Below are positions 22,587-30,726 of a stretch of DNA of 64,000 nt, in pieces. The notes under the pieces were generated by a model. That model had not been told where the DNA came from. It did no database searches and worked only from the letters and a program-made list of their open reading frames with translations. Within the stretch, counting starts at the first letter, position 1. Every line of letters starts with the position of its first letter. The translations under genes and the position numbers were made by a program. Source of the stretch: Streptomyces anulatus (GTDB lineage Bacteria > Actinomycetota > Actinomycetes > Streptomycetales > Streptomycetaceae); NCBI RefSeq assembly GCF_014650675.1, contig NZ_BMVK01000012.1, positions 124,001 through 188,000 of the forward strand. Reading direction: 5' to 3'.

Positions 22587-23834
22587 TCAGTGTGCGGCCC
22601 TTGCGGGGGCCTCGGCCGGTTCCTCGGCGTCGCGGTCCGCCCGCTCCCGGAGACTCCGCTCCAGCGGACGCCGGGCGCACAACGCCGTCAGCAGAGCGGC
22701 CGCACCCGCGGCTACGGCGACGACGAAGCCGCCGCCGGGGCCGAAGCGGTCGACGATCGCTCCCGACACCGCGGCGCCGGACGCGACGCCCACGCTGAGG
22801 CCGGTGATGGCCCAGGTCATGCCCTCGGTGAGTACGGCGGGCGGCACCGTCCTCTCCACCAGCCCCATCACCACGATCATGGTAGGCGCGAAGAAGAGTC
22901 CCGGGAGGAAGACGGCGGCGGACAGCGTGACGAGGTCCCCGACGAGCAGCAGGGGGAGGGTCGTGAGCGCGGTCCCGGCGGTGCCGAGGACGAGCAGCCG
23001 GGGCAGCGGCGTCCTGAGCCTGAGCGTCCCGAAGACCAGACCGGCGACGGCGGATCCGGCCGCGTAGACGGAGAGGACGATTCCCGCACCGGCGGGTGAT
23101 CCCTGCTGTTCGGCGAACGAGACGCTCACGACGTCGACGGTGCCGACGATGGCGCCGCCGGCCACGAGCGTGAGGGCCAGCAGGCGGAGCGCTCCGCTGC
23201 GGATCGCCGAGCCGGTGTGCGGGTGACCGTCGGCCGGCCGGGCCACCGGAGGTTCGGTGCGCTTCTGCGGGACGAACATGAGGACGCCGAGCACCAGCAG
23301 CACCCCGGCGACCAGCGGCCCGGCCTCGGGGAACAGTGCGGTGCACAGGGCCACCGAGAGTGCGGGGCCCACGACGAAGGTGAGTTCGTCGACGACCGAT
23401 TCGAGCGAGTAGGCGGTGTGCAGCCGGTCGGAGCCCTTGAGGGCGTGGGTCCAGCGGGCCCTCACCATCGCCGCCATGTTCGGCATCGCGCCGGCCACCG
23501 CCGCGCAGCCGAACAGGGTCCAGGCGGGGGCGTCGTACCGGGCGCAGAGCAGCAGCGCGCCGAGCGCCATCACGCTCAGCCCGGCGACGGGCGGCAGCAC
23601 CCGGCTCTGGCCCCGCCGGTCGACCGCCCGGGAGATCCGCGGACCGCAGAGGGCCATGGACAGGGTGAAGGTGGCGGAGACGGCTCCGGCGAGGCCGTAG
23701 TCACCGCGCATCTGGGACACCATCGCGATGATGCCGATGCCCGCCATGGACAGGGGCATGCGGGCGACGAACCCTGCGGCGGTGAAAGCCCTCGATCCGG
23801 GCGTCCGGAACAGGACGCCGTAGGGGTTGGCCAT
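22587..23834 (-). CDS. MFS transporter, probable drug exporter
   Basis: A 415-residue major-facilitator carrier with about 12 membrane helices. It starts MANPYGVLFRTPGSRAFTAAGFVARMPLSM, typical of a family of actinobacterial exporters, and contains the loop GPRISRAVDRRGQSRVLP (MFS motif A region). The C-terminus is an acidic/basic tail. CGGAGG precedes the ATG. Paired with a TetR regulator in one operon, it is likely an efflux pump induced by its own substrate, which is unknown. Confidence 0.87.
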   Translation of the reverse strand: MANPYGVLFRTPGSRAFTAAGFVARMPLSMAGIGIIAMVSQMRGDYGLAGAVSATFTLSMALCGPRISRAVDRRGQSRVLPPVAGLSVMALGALLLCARYDAPAWTLFGCAAVAGAMPNMAAMVRARWTHALKGSDRLHTAYSLESVVDELTFVVGPALSVALCTALFPEAGPLVAGVLLVLGVLMFVPQKRTEPPVARPADGHPHTGSAIRSGALRLLALTLVAGGAIVGTVDVVSVSFAEQQGSPAGAGIVLSVYAAGSAVAGLVFGTLRLRTPLPRLLVLGTAGTALTTLPLLLVGDLVTLSAAVFLPGLFFAPTMIVVMGLVERTVPPAVLTEGMTWAITGLSVGVASGAAVSGAIVDRFGPGGGFVVAVAAGAAALLTALCARRPLERSLRERADRDAEEPAEAPARAAH

Positions 23835-23896
23835 GCGCGGACCTCCGGGGAGCAGACGTACGGGCGACCCTTCGCAAGGTGCGGTCGCCGAACTTG

Positions 23897-23924
23897 AACG
23901 ATCACTTCAATTTGAACAGTCGTT
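23897..23924 (-). promoter_or_regulatory. Operator-like dyad upstream of MFS/TetR operon
   Basis: A 28-bp segment begins AACGA and ends TCGTT, and encloses TTCAA-T-TTGAA at 23906-23916. It lies 63-90 bp before the transporter start in an AT-rich stretch and is the natural TetR operator candidate. Confidence 0.5.
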
Positions 23925-24007
23925 TCGTTTTCTACCCTAGCCCTCCTCCCGGACCGCCGCCGACCCGGGCGCGGGGAATGGCCGGATCCCCTCCCCGGAC
24001 AACAGAA

Positions 24008-24037
24008 AAGGCCGCCCGGACGGATCCGGGCGGCCTT
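24008..24037 (-). terminator. Intrinsic terminator with U-tract
   Basis: A perfect 12-bp stem (AAGGCCGCCCGG / CCGGGCGGCCTT) with a 6-nt loop, followed on the minus strand by TTTTCTGTT. It begins 13 nt past the stop of the 24051-24551 gene. Confidence 0.85.
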
Positions 24038-24050
24038 GCGCAGGGACGTT

Positions 24051-24551
24051 TCAGCCCTGCTGGAACAGCTCTGCGGGCAGGGGCTTGAGCAGGGTGTACA
24101 GGTCGTCGGTGATCGGCCGGTCCCAGCTGGCGATGGTCACGAGGACACCGTCGCTGCGATCGAACTGGACGCAGGCGATACGGCTCTCGGAGAGCTTGAC
24201 GCGGCGGACGATCAGCAGATTGTCGCCCTGCATGACGGGGACGTCCTCGGAGCTGACGACCTCGATCGGCTCGTCGTTCTCCAGGGCGAGGAGCAGTTGG
24301 GCCACCTCGAAGGGGACCTGGCCCTCCTCGGTCTCGCGGGCGGGCGAGCCTTCCGGCAGATTGCCGATGATCATCGCCGGGCCCCGGCCGCCGTACAGGT
24401 CGTAACGGAGGAAGACGCCCTGACAGCTGCCGTCGGGGGCGGGGAGCAGACCGGCGCCGAGGTTGCCGGGCCAGTCCCCGGGGTCCATGGCCAGGACGTC
24501 GAAGTCCGGGCCCGCGGGTGTTGCGGCGCTACGGCGGCGGAGGAAGGACAT
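24051..24551 (-). CDS. Conserved actinobacterial protein of unknown function
   Basis: A 166-residue cytoplasmic protein: MSFLRRRSAATPAGPDFDVL, then PGDWPGNLGAGLLPAPDGSCQGVFLRYD, a charged middle, and PVMQGDNLLIVRRVKLSESRI followed by a beta-rich end. It looks like a single compact alpha/beta domain without membrane segments. I recognise no catalytic motif. It stands alone and is followed by a clear terminator. Coding character and conserved-looking aromatic and Gly positions support a real gene. Confidence 0.75.
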   Translation of the reverse strand: MSFLRRRSAATPAGPDFDVLAMDPGDWPGNLGAGLLPAPDGSCQGVFLRYDLYGGRGPAMIIGNLPEGSPARETEEGQVPFEVAQLLLALENDEPIEVVSSEDVPVMQGDNLLIVRRVKLSESRIACVQFDRSDGVLVTIASWDRPITDDLYTLLKPLPAELFQQG

Positions 24552-24627
24552 GCTGCCATGTTACGTGTCCCGGCTCACGTTGCGGAGCCGGGCCCGGGCC
24601 CCGTGGGCCCGGGCCGGCCGCATTCCC

Positions 24628-25794
24628 TCAGCCGGGCGGCGGCTCCGCTCCGACGAGCCACATGGCGAAGAACTGCGCCCCTCCGCCGTAGGCGTGGCCG
24701 AGCGCCCTGGTGGCCCCGTCGATCTGGTGCTCCCCGGCCCGCCCCCGTACCTGCAGGGCCGCCTCGGCGAAACGGATCATGCCGGACGCTCCGATGGGGT
24801 TGGTGGACAGCACACCGCCCGAAGGGTTGACGGGGAGGTCGCCGTCGAGTTCGGTGACGCCGGCCTCGGTGAGCTTCCAGCCCTCGCCCTCGTCGGCGAA
24901 GCCGAGGTTCTCCAGCCACATCGGCTCGTACCAGGAGAACGGCACGTACATCTCGACGGCGTCGATCTCCCGGCGCGGGTCGGTGATCCGGGCCTGCCGG
25001 TAGACGTCGGCCGCGCAGTCCTTGCCCGCCTGCGGGGAGACGAAGTCCTTGCCCGCGAACAGGGTCGGCTCGCTCCGCATCGCCCCGCCGTGGACCCAGG
25101 CGGGCGGGTGGGGCGAGCGGGCCGCGCCCTCCCGGTCGGTGAGGATCATGGCGCAGGCGCCGTCGGAGGAGGGGCAGGTCTCGGAGTAGCGGATCGGGTC
25201 CCAGAGCATGGGGGCGGCCCGGACCTTCTCCAGGGTGATGTCGTGGTCGTGGAGGTGCGCGTAGGGGTTCTTCAGCGCGTTGCGGCGGTCCTTGTACGCG
25301 ACGAGCGATCCGACCGCGTCGGGCGCTCCGGTGCGCCTCATGTACGCCCGCACGTGCGGGGCGAAGAAGCCACCCGCTCCGGCCAGCAGCGGCTGCTGGA
25401 AGGGGACGGGCAGGGAGAGCCCCCACATGGCGTTGGACTCGGACTGCTTCTCGAAGGCGAGGGTGAGGACGGTCCGGTGCACCCGGGCGGCGACGAGGTT
25501 GGCGGCGACCAGCGCGGTCGATCCGCCGACCGAGCCCGCCGTGTGGACGCGCAGCATCGGCTTTCCGACGGCGCCGAGGGCGTCGGCGAGGTAGAGCTCC
25601 GGCATCATGACGCCCTCGAAGAAGTCGGGCGCCTTGCCGATCACGACGGCGTCGATGTCGCTCCAGGCCAGCCCGGCGTCCTCCAGTGCCCGGACGGCGG
25701 CCTCGCGGACCAGTCCGGCGATGGACACGTCGTGCCGGGCGGCGACGTGCTTGGTCTGGCCGATGCCGACGACGGCGACGGGCTCCTTAGACAT
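24628..25794 (-). CDS. Thiolase-fold protein, SCP-x/Ltp2 type
   Basis: A 388-residue thiolase-superfamily protein starting EPVAVVGIGQTKH, with the late motif GVLSTNPIGASGMIRFAEAALQ and HAYGGGAQFF. At the place of the usual nucleophile the sequence is VHTAGSVGGST, without Cys, and the C-terminal CxGGG Cys is replaced by HAYGGG. That pattern fits the Ltp2-type retro-aldolase branch rather than a true thiolase. The ATG at 25794 overlaps the previous gene's stop by 8 nt (ATGTCTAA), implying translational coupling. Confidence 0.82.
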   Translation of the reverse strand: MSKEPVAVVGIGQTKHVAARHDVSIAGLVREAAVRALEDAGLAWSDIDAVVIGKAPDFFEGVMMPELYLADALGAVGKPMLRVHTAGSVGGSTALVAANLVAARVHRTVLTLAFEKQSESNAMWGLSLPVPFQQPLLAGAGGFFAPHVRAYMRRTGAPDAVGSLVAYKDRRNALKNPYAHLHDHDITLEKVRAAPMLWDPIRYSETCPSSDGACAMILTDREGAARSPHPPAWVHGGAMRSEPTLFAGKDFVSPQAGKDCAADVYRQARITDPRREIDAVEMYVPFSWYEPMWLENLGFADEGEGWKLTEAGVTELDGDLPVNPSGGVLSTNPIGASGMIRFAEAALQVRGRAGEHQIDGATRALGHAYGGGAQFFAMWLVGAEPPPG

Positions 25795-26839
25795 GGGCAC
25801 TCTCCCCTTCCAGGACGGCGACCAGGTTCTGTTGCAGGCAGGGGCCGGAGGTGGCGTGCGCGAGCGCCCGGTCGGACTCGCCCCGGTGGATGCGGGCGGC
25901 GGCCTCGCCGAGCCGGATCAGCCCGGCGGCCATCACGGGGTTGGCGGCGAGCGCACCGCCCGAAGGGTTGACGCGGACCTCGTCGCCGAGGCCGAGCGCC
26001 TTGCGCAGGATGACCTCCTGGGAGGTGAACGGGGCGTGCAACTCGGCTGTGTCGACGGGCCGTTCGAAGACTCCGGCGCGCTCTGCGGCGAGCCGCGCGG
26101 AGGGGCTGTCGGTGAGGTCGCGGACGCCGAGGGCGTGCGCCTCGATCCGGTGGTCGATGCCGCGGATCCAGGCGGGGCGCGCGCACAGGGCGCGGGCGGT
26201 GTCCCCGGCGGCGAGGACCACGGCGGCGGCCCCGTCGCCGATGGGCGGGCAGTCGCCGGTGCGCAGCGGGTGCACCAGGTAGTCGCCCGCGGGGACGTCG
26301 CCGGTGAGCTGGGCGTGCGGGTTGTCGGCGGCGGCGGTGCGGTTGCGGGCGGCGACCTCGGCGAGGGCTCCTTCGTCGGTGGCGCCCGCGTCGATGAGGG
26401 CCTGCGCCTGGAGGGCCGCGAGCGCTACGGAGTCCGGCCAGAGCGGGGCGAGGTAGTAGGGGTCGAGCTGGCGGGTGAGGACGTCGCGCACCCGGCCGGG
26501 CGAGGACTTGCCGTAGGAGTAGACGAGCGCGGTGTCCGCCTCACCGGTCTGGATCTTCACCCACGCCTCGTACAGCGCCCAGGCCCCGTCCATCTCGACG
26601 TGGGACTCGGAGATGGGCGGATGTGCCCCGACGCCGTCGAGCGCCATGGTGAAGGAGAAGGCCCGCCCCGCGAGGTAGTCGGCGGAGCCGGAGCAGGTGA
26701 ACCCGATCTCGTTCGCCTTGAGGCCGGTCGCGCCCAGGACCTCGTGGAGGACGGGCATCAGCAGGTCGACCTCGGACAGTTCGTCGGTGCGCCAGCGGTG
26801 CGTGGTCTGGGCGAAGGCGACGATGGCCACGTCCCGCAT
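25787..26839 (-). CDS. Thiolase-fold protein, partner of the adjacent copy
   Basis: A 350-residue thiolase-superfamily protein (MRDVAIVAFAQTTHRW..., CSGSADYLAGRAFSF, CPPIGDGAAAVVLA, VNPSGGALAANPVMAAGLIRLGE). The expected nucleophile region reads ESHVEMDGAWALYEA and has no Cys. It lies between a DUF35 gene and a second thiolase-fold gene with no gaps, so the three proteins probably form one complex acting on acyl-CoAs. The ATG is immediately after the TAG of the DUF35 gene. Confidence 0.8.
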   Translation of the reverse strand: MRDVAIVAFAQTTHRWRTDELSEVDLLMPVLHEVLGATGLKANEIGFTCSGSADYLAGRAFSFTMALDGVGAHPPISESHVEMDGAWALYEAWVKIQTGEADTALVYSYGKSSPGRVRDVLTRQLDPYYLAPLWPDSVALAALQAQALIDAGATDEGALAEVAARNRTAAADNPHAQLTGDVPAGDYLVHPLRTGDCPPIGDGAAAVVLAAGDTARALCARPAWIRGIDHRIEAHALGVRDLTDSPSARLAAERAGVFERPVDTAELHAPFTSQEVILRKALGLGDEVRVNPSGGALAANPVMAAGLIRLGEAAARIHRGESDRALAHATSGPCLQQNLVAVLEGESAHV

Positions 26840-27787
26840 CTACACCAGCTCCTTGTACGTGTCGTAGTCGGCGTCGGGCTCGCCGGTGGGCCGGTAGTGG
26901 TCCGGGTGGCGGGCTCCCTCCACCCAGACGGGCTCGACGCGCAGCCCCATGCGCACCTGGTCGTACGGGATTCCGGCGATGCGTCCGTGGAGGGCCAGGT
27001 CGGCGCCGTCGAGGGCGATGTGGGCGTATACGTACGGGACTTCGATGTCGAGGTTCTTCGCTTTGATGTTGACGATGCAGAACGTGGTGACCGTGCCGCG
27101 CGGGCCGACCTCGACCTGTTCGGCGGTGGCGACCCCACAGGTGGGGCAGGCTCCGCGCGGCGGGACGTAGACCTTGCGGCAGGCGGGGCAGCGTTCGCCG
27201 ACGGTGCGGTGGCCTTCGAGGGCGGCGAGGTAGGCGCTCTGGGCGCGGCCCGGGGTGTGGACGTAGTCGAGGCGGGCCGGGGTGACGATGCCGGTGACGG
27301 GATCGGCGAACTCCCCTGTGTGCTCGGCTGGTTCGGTGGCTCCGGGCTCGCCGTCGTGCGGCTCGAAGCAGGCGATGTCGGCGATGGCTCCGGTGCGCGT
27401 CGCGGCCCAGCGGATGCGGACGCGCATTCCGGTGCGCACGGCGTCCGGTCCGGGCGCGTCGAGCGCGTGCAGGAGTGCGGTGCCGGCCCCGTCGAGGCGG
27501 ACGAGCACCCAGGCGAAGGGGGTGTCGAGCGGCTGGTCGCGGCCCGGGGACGGGTTCCAGGCCCAGGTGGTGACGGTGCCGGTGGGGGCGACCTCGACGA
27601 GGTCGCGGATCTCGTTCGCGGTGACGGGGTCGTACTCCACGGGAGGCACGAGCACCGTGCCGTCCTCCGTGCGGACGCCGAGTACGGTGCGTTCGCGCAG
27701 TCCGGTGAGGAAGGCGCTCTGGACGGGCCCGAGCGAGCGGGTGAAGGGGAATTCGACCACCAGCGGGGCGCTGAGGACGTCGGACAT
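26840..27787 (-). CDS. Tandem DUF35 OB-fold/zinc-ribbon acyl-CoA partner protein
   Basis: A 315-residue protein with two DUF35-like halves. The second half (about 165-300) has the zinc ribbon CPACRKVYVPPRGACPTC and the OB-fold strands GTVTTFCIVNIKAKN and VPYVYAHIALDGADL. The first half has a similar OB-fold (GTVTTWAWNPSPG, TPFAWVLVRLDGAG) but has lost the ribbon cysteines. DUF35 proteins pair with thiolase-fold enzymes (for example ChsH2 with Ltp2 in steroid side-chain cleavage). It ends directly against the next start codon (TAGATG). Confidence 0.85.
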   Translation of the reverse strand: MSDVLSAPLVVEFPFTRSLGPVQSAFLTGLRERTVLGVRTEDGTVLVPPVEYDPVTANEIRDLVEVAPTGTVTTWAWNPSPGRDQPLDTPFAWVLVRLDGAGTALLHALDAPGPDAVRTGMRVRIRWAATRTGAIADIACFEPHDGEPGATEPAEHTGEFADPVTGIVTPARLDYVHTPGRAQSAYLAALEGHRTVGERCPACRKVYVPPRGACPTCGVATAEQVEVGPRGTVTTFCIVNIKAKNLDIEVPYVYAHIALDGADLALHGRIAGIPYDQVRMGLRVEPVWVEGARHPDHYRPTGEPDADYDTYKELV

Positions 27788-27830
27788 GGCTACAGCCTCC
27801 TTGCATCGGGGCTCAGGGCGGGCTCGGCGC

Positions 27831-28631
27831 TCAGGCGCGCCGGTAGACGGGCGGTCGCTTCTCGGCGAAGGCCCGCGCCCCCTCCTTGGCGTCCTCGGTG
27901 GCGAACACGGGCCAGCCGCGCTTGAGTTCGGCGGCCAGCGCCTCGCTCTCGGTCAGCTCCGCACCCTCGTAGACCGAGGCCTTGACCGCCTCGACGGCGA
28001 GCGGCCCGCAGGCGTTGACCCGCTCGGCGACGACGAGTGCCTCCTCCAGTGCTGTTCCGTCGGGCACGACCCTGCCGATGAGCCCGATGGCGGCGGCCTC
28101 GTCGGCGGTGTACGGGCGGCCGGTGAGGAGCATTTCGAGGGCGTGGGTGCGGGGGATCTGACGGGGCAGCCGGACCGTGGAGCCGCCGATCGGGAAGAGG
28201 CCCCGGCGGACCTCGAAGAGACCGAAGGTGGCTCCCGCTCCGGCGATGCGGATGTCGGTGCCCTGCAGGATCTCGGTGCCGCCCGCGACACAGGGGCCCT
28301 CCACGGCGGCGATCACGGGTTTGCGCGGCCGGTGGTGGCGCAGCATCGCCTTCCAGTGGAGGTCGGGGTCGGCCGTCATCCGCTCCCGGTACTGCTCCCC
28401 CTCCATCCCTCCGCCCGCCAGGGCCTTGAGGTCCATTCCGGCGCAGAACGCGCCGCCGGCTCCGGTCAGGACGACGGAGCGGACCGTGTCGTCCGCGTCG
28501 GCCGCGAGCCAGCCGTCGTACAGACCGACGAGCATCGGCAGCGAGAGCGCGTTCCTGGCCTGTGGTCTGTTCAAGGTGAGTACCAGCGTGGCGCCTTCGC
28601 GCCGCACGGTGAGATGTTCCGTACCGCCCAT
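27831..28631 (-). CDS. Enoyl-CoA hydratase/isomerase family protein
   Basis: A 266-residue crotonase-fold enzyme. LNRPQARNALS and the oxyanion segment GGAFCAGMDLKALAGGG are present, then IAAVEGPCVAGGTEI and FGLFEVRRGLFPIGGS. The position after GGTE that carries one of the hydratase acids holds Ile/Leu, so isomerase or other crotonase chemistry is possible. AGGAG precedes the ATG at 28631. It is the first gene of the five-product acyl-CoA block and lies just downstream of a palindromic operator. Confidence 0.88.
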   Translation of the reverse strand: MGGTEHLTVRREGATLVLTLNRPQARNALSLPMLVGLYDGWLAADADDTVRSVVLTGAGGAFCAGMDLKALAGGGMEGEQYRERMTADPDLHWKAMLRHHRPRKPVIAAVEGPCVAGGTEILQGTDIRIAGAGATFGLFEVRRGLFPIGGSTVRLPRQIPRTHALEMLLTGRPYTADEAAAIGLIGRVVPDGTALEEALVVAERVNACGPLAVEAVKASVYEGAELTESEALAAELKRGWPVFATEDAKEGARAFAEKRPPVYRRA

Positions 28632-28691
28632 GACCGACTCCTGTCTCCAGACCTGGAACAGGTTGCAGGAGGAGGGGGCGCAGTTCAATAG

Positions 28692-28717
28692 TTTTCTGAC
28701 AGCTCGTCAGATTCTTT
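28692..28717 (-). promoter_or_regulatory. Palindromic operator of the crotonase/thiolase operon
   Basis: The core TCTGACAGCTCGTCAGA (28695-28711) has 6-bp arms TCTGAC/GTCAGA, flanked by TTT and TTCTTT. A nearly identical 26-bp element occurs at 51721-51746. It lies 60-86 bp before the crotonase start and about 80 bp before the divergent acyl-CoA ligase, so it could control both. Confidence 0.7.
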
Positions 28718-28797
28718 CGACGCCACCCCTTCCCACTTGTGCCGCCCGGCGCTCTAATGACGGCCGAGTCGCCAGTCACCCGGGGTCAGGAGGAACG

Positions 28798-30420
28798 GTG
28801 GAGTACAACCTTGCCGACCTGTTCGAGTCGGTCGTCGACGCGGTGCCCGACCGCGAGGCGCTCCTGTACGTCGACCATCCCGGTACGGGCGCGGAGCGAC
28901 GGCTCACGTACGCGGAGCTGGACGCGGCCGCCAACCGGATCGCCCACCATCTGATCGACGCGGGGATCCGGCCGGGCGAGCACCTGGGGCTGCACCTCTA
29001 CAACGGGGTCGAATATCTCCAGACGGTGCTGGGGGCCCTCAAGTCCCGGATCGTTCCGGTGAACGTCAACTACCGCTACGTCGAGGAAGAGTTGGTCTAT
29101 CTCTACCGGGACGCGGACCTGGTGGCGCTGGTCTTCGACGGCGAGTTCGACGAGCGGGTCGCGGCGGCCGCCCCGCAGGCCCCGGGCCTGCGCCATCTGG
29201 TGCGGGTGGGGCCCGCACCCGCCGCTCCCCCGGCCGTGCCGGTCGTGCCGTTCACCGAAGCGGAGAGGTCGGGCGGGTCCGGGCGGGGCTTCGCCCCCCG
29301 CTCCGCCGACGACCAGTTCATCATCTACACCGGCGGCACGACCGGCATGCCGAAGGGCGTGATGTGGCGCCAGGAAGACCTGTTCTTCTCGGGCCTGGGC
29401 GGCGGAGCACCGACCGGCGAGCCGGTGAAGGCACCGCAGGAGCTGGCGGAGCGGGTCGCCGCGGGCGGGGACGGGATCACCTTCTTCCCCACCCCGCCGC
29501 TGATGCACGGGACCTCCACGCTGACCGCGTTCATCGGCTTCAACTTCGGCCAACGCGTCGTCGTGCACCGAAAGTTCGTGCCCGCCGAGGTGCTGCGGAC
29601 GATCGAGAAGGAGAAGGTCACCAGTGTGTCGCTGGTCGGCGACGCGATGTTGCGCCCGCTGATCGACTGCCTGAACGGGCCGCTGCGCGGGACGGACTGT
29701 TCGTCGCTGTTCTCCGTCTCCAGCTCCGGGGCGATCATGTCGGACTCGGTGCGGGCGGAGTTCCAGGCGCTCGTGCCGACCGTGATGCTGCTGAACAACT
29801 TCGGCTCCTCGGAGTCCGGTTTCAACGGCACGGCGACGGCCGACTCGGGCCCTGAGCGTGGCTTCCGGGTCCAGGTCAACGCCCGTACGGCCGTGGTCGA
29901 TCCGGTGACGTACGAGCCGGTGGCCCCCGGCGAGCCGGGCCGTATCGCCCAGCGCGGCCATGTCCCGCTCGGCTACTACAACGACCCGGCCAAGACCGCC
30001 GACACCTTCTTCCGCAGGGGCGAGGAGCGGTGGGTGCTGCTGGGCGACATGGCGACCGTGGACGCGGACGGCATCGTCACCGTGCTCGGCCGGGGCTCCC
30101 AGTGCATCAACACCGGTGGCGAGAAGGTGTATCCGGAGGAGGTCGAGCAGGCGCTCAAGTCCCACCCGGACGTGTACGACGCGCTCGTCGCGGGCGTACC
30201 CGACGAGCGCTGGGGCAACCGGGTCGCCGCCGTCGTCCAACTGCGGGAGGACGCGGAGGCGTTGACGCTGGACGCGGTGCAGGCGCACTGCCGGACCCGG
30301 CTCGCCGGCTACAAGATCCCCCGCGCGCTGGTACTCGCCGACCGGATCCAGCGCTCGCCGAGCGGCAAGGCGGACTACCGGTGGGCGAAAGCGGTGGCGG
30401 CGGGGGCCGGCCGGGGCTGA
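28798..30420 (+). CDS. Acyl-CoA synthetase (AMP-binding)
   Basis: A 540-residue adenylate-forming ligase that activates a carboxylic acid to its CoA thioester. The P-loop motif IIYTGGTTGMPKG, the NNFGSSESG motif (A5), LLGDMATVDADGIVTVLGRGSQCINTGGEKVYPEEVE (A7-A8 region) and the C-terminal SPSGKADYRWAK lysine motif (A10) are all present. GTG at 28798 follows CAGGAGG. It is divergent from the crotonase operon and shares its regulatory region, so it probably supplies the acyl-CoA that those enzymes process. Confidence 0.92.
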   Translation: MEYNLADLFESVVDAVPDREALLYVDHPGTGAERRLTYAELDAAANRIAHHLIDAGIRPGEHLGLHLYNGVEYLQTVLGALKSRIVPVNVNYRYVEEELVYLYRDADLVALVFDGEFDERVAAAAPQAPGLRHLVRVGPAPAAPPAVPVVPFTEAERSGGSGRGFAPRSADDQFIIYTGGTTGMPKGVMWRQEDLFFSGLGGGAPTGEPVKAPQELAERVAAGGDGITFFPTPPLMHGTSTLTAFIGFNFGQRVVVHRKFVPAEVLRTIEKEKVTSVSLVGDAMLRPLIDCLNGPLRGTDCSSLFSVSSSGAIMSDSVRAEFQALVPTVMLLNNFGSSESGFNGTATADSGPERGFRVQVNARTAVVDPVTYEPVAPGEPGRIAQRGHVPLGYYNDPAKTADTFFRRGEERWVLLGDMATVDADGIVTVLGRGSQCINTGGEKVYPEEVEQALKSHPDVYDALVAGVPDERWGNRVAAVVQLREDAEALTLDAVQAHCRTRLAGYKIPRALVLADRIQRSPSGKADYRWAKAVAAGAGRG

Positions 30421-30454
30421 GCGGTGCGCGCGGGGGCCGCGTGGGTGTGAGTGC

Positions 30455-30715
30455 CGCTCCTGTCGGATCGGGTACCGATATCGGCACCCGGTATCCGACG
30501 CTGCACCGGCTGGAGGCGGACGGGCTGTTGGTCTCCGAGCAGTGGGTGTCGACGGTCGCACCCGGCGTGTCTACCGGGCGACCGAGGCCGGGAAGAAGCC
30601 CTGGACGAGGACCGTCGGGCACTCGGGGAGCCGGTGCGCGAGGTGCTGGGACGACGGGGCACCCTCGCGCCTGGCCGGTTCGGCGGCGCGCCGGCCGGCC
30701 GGGCGGGGCGACCGT
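30455..30715 (+). pseudogene. Decayed PadR-family regulator
   Basis: Pieces of a PadR winged helix are readable but in three different frames: GTRYPTLHRLEADGLLVSE (about 30483-30540), GRTRRVYRATEAGKK (about 30551-30595) and EALDEDRRALGEPVREVLG (about 30597-30655). The N-terminal third of the HTH is missing. At least two frameshifts and one 5' deletion are needed to explain this. The intact parent probably regulated the neighbouring APC permease. Confidence 0.75.
30477..30495. promoter_or_regulatory. GATATC-type dyad in the padR remnant
   Basis: GATATC and GGTATC flank a 7-nt spacer. The left part shares its first ten bases (GATATCGGCA) with a site upstream of the permease gene, and the right part is PadR coding sequence. 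This may be the old padR operator joined to internal codons by deletion. Confidence 0.35.
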
Positions 30716-30726
30716 CTGACCGCCGG

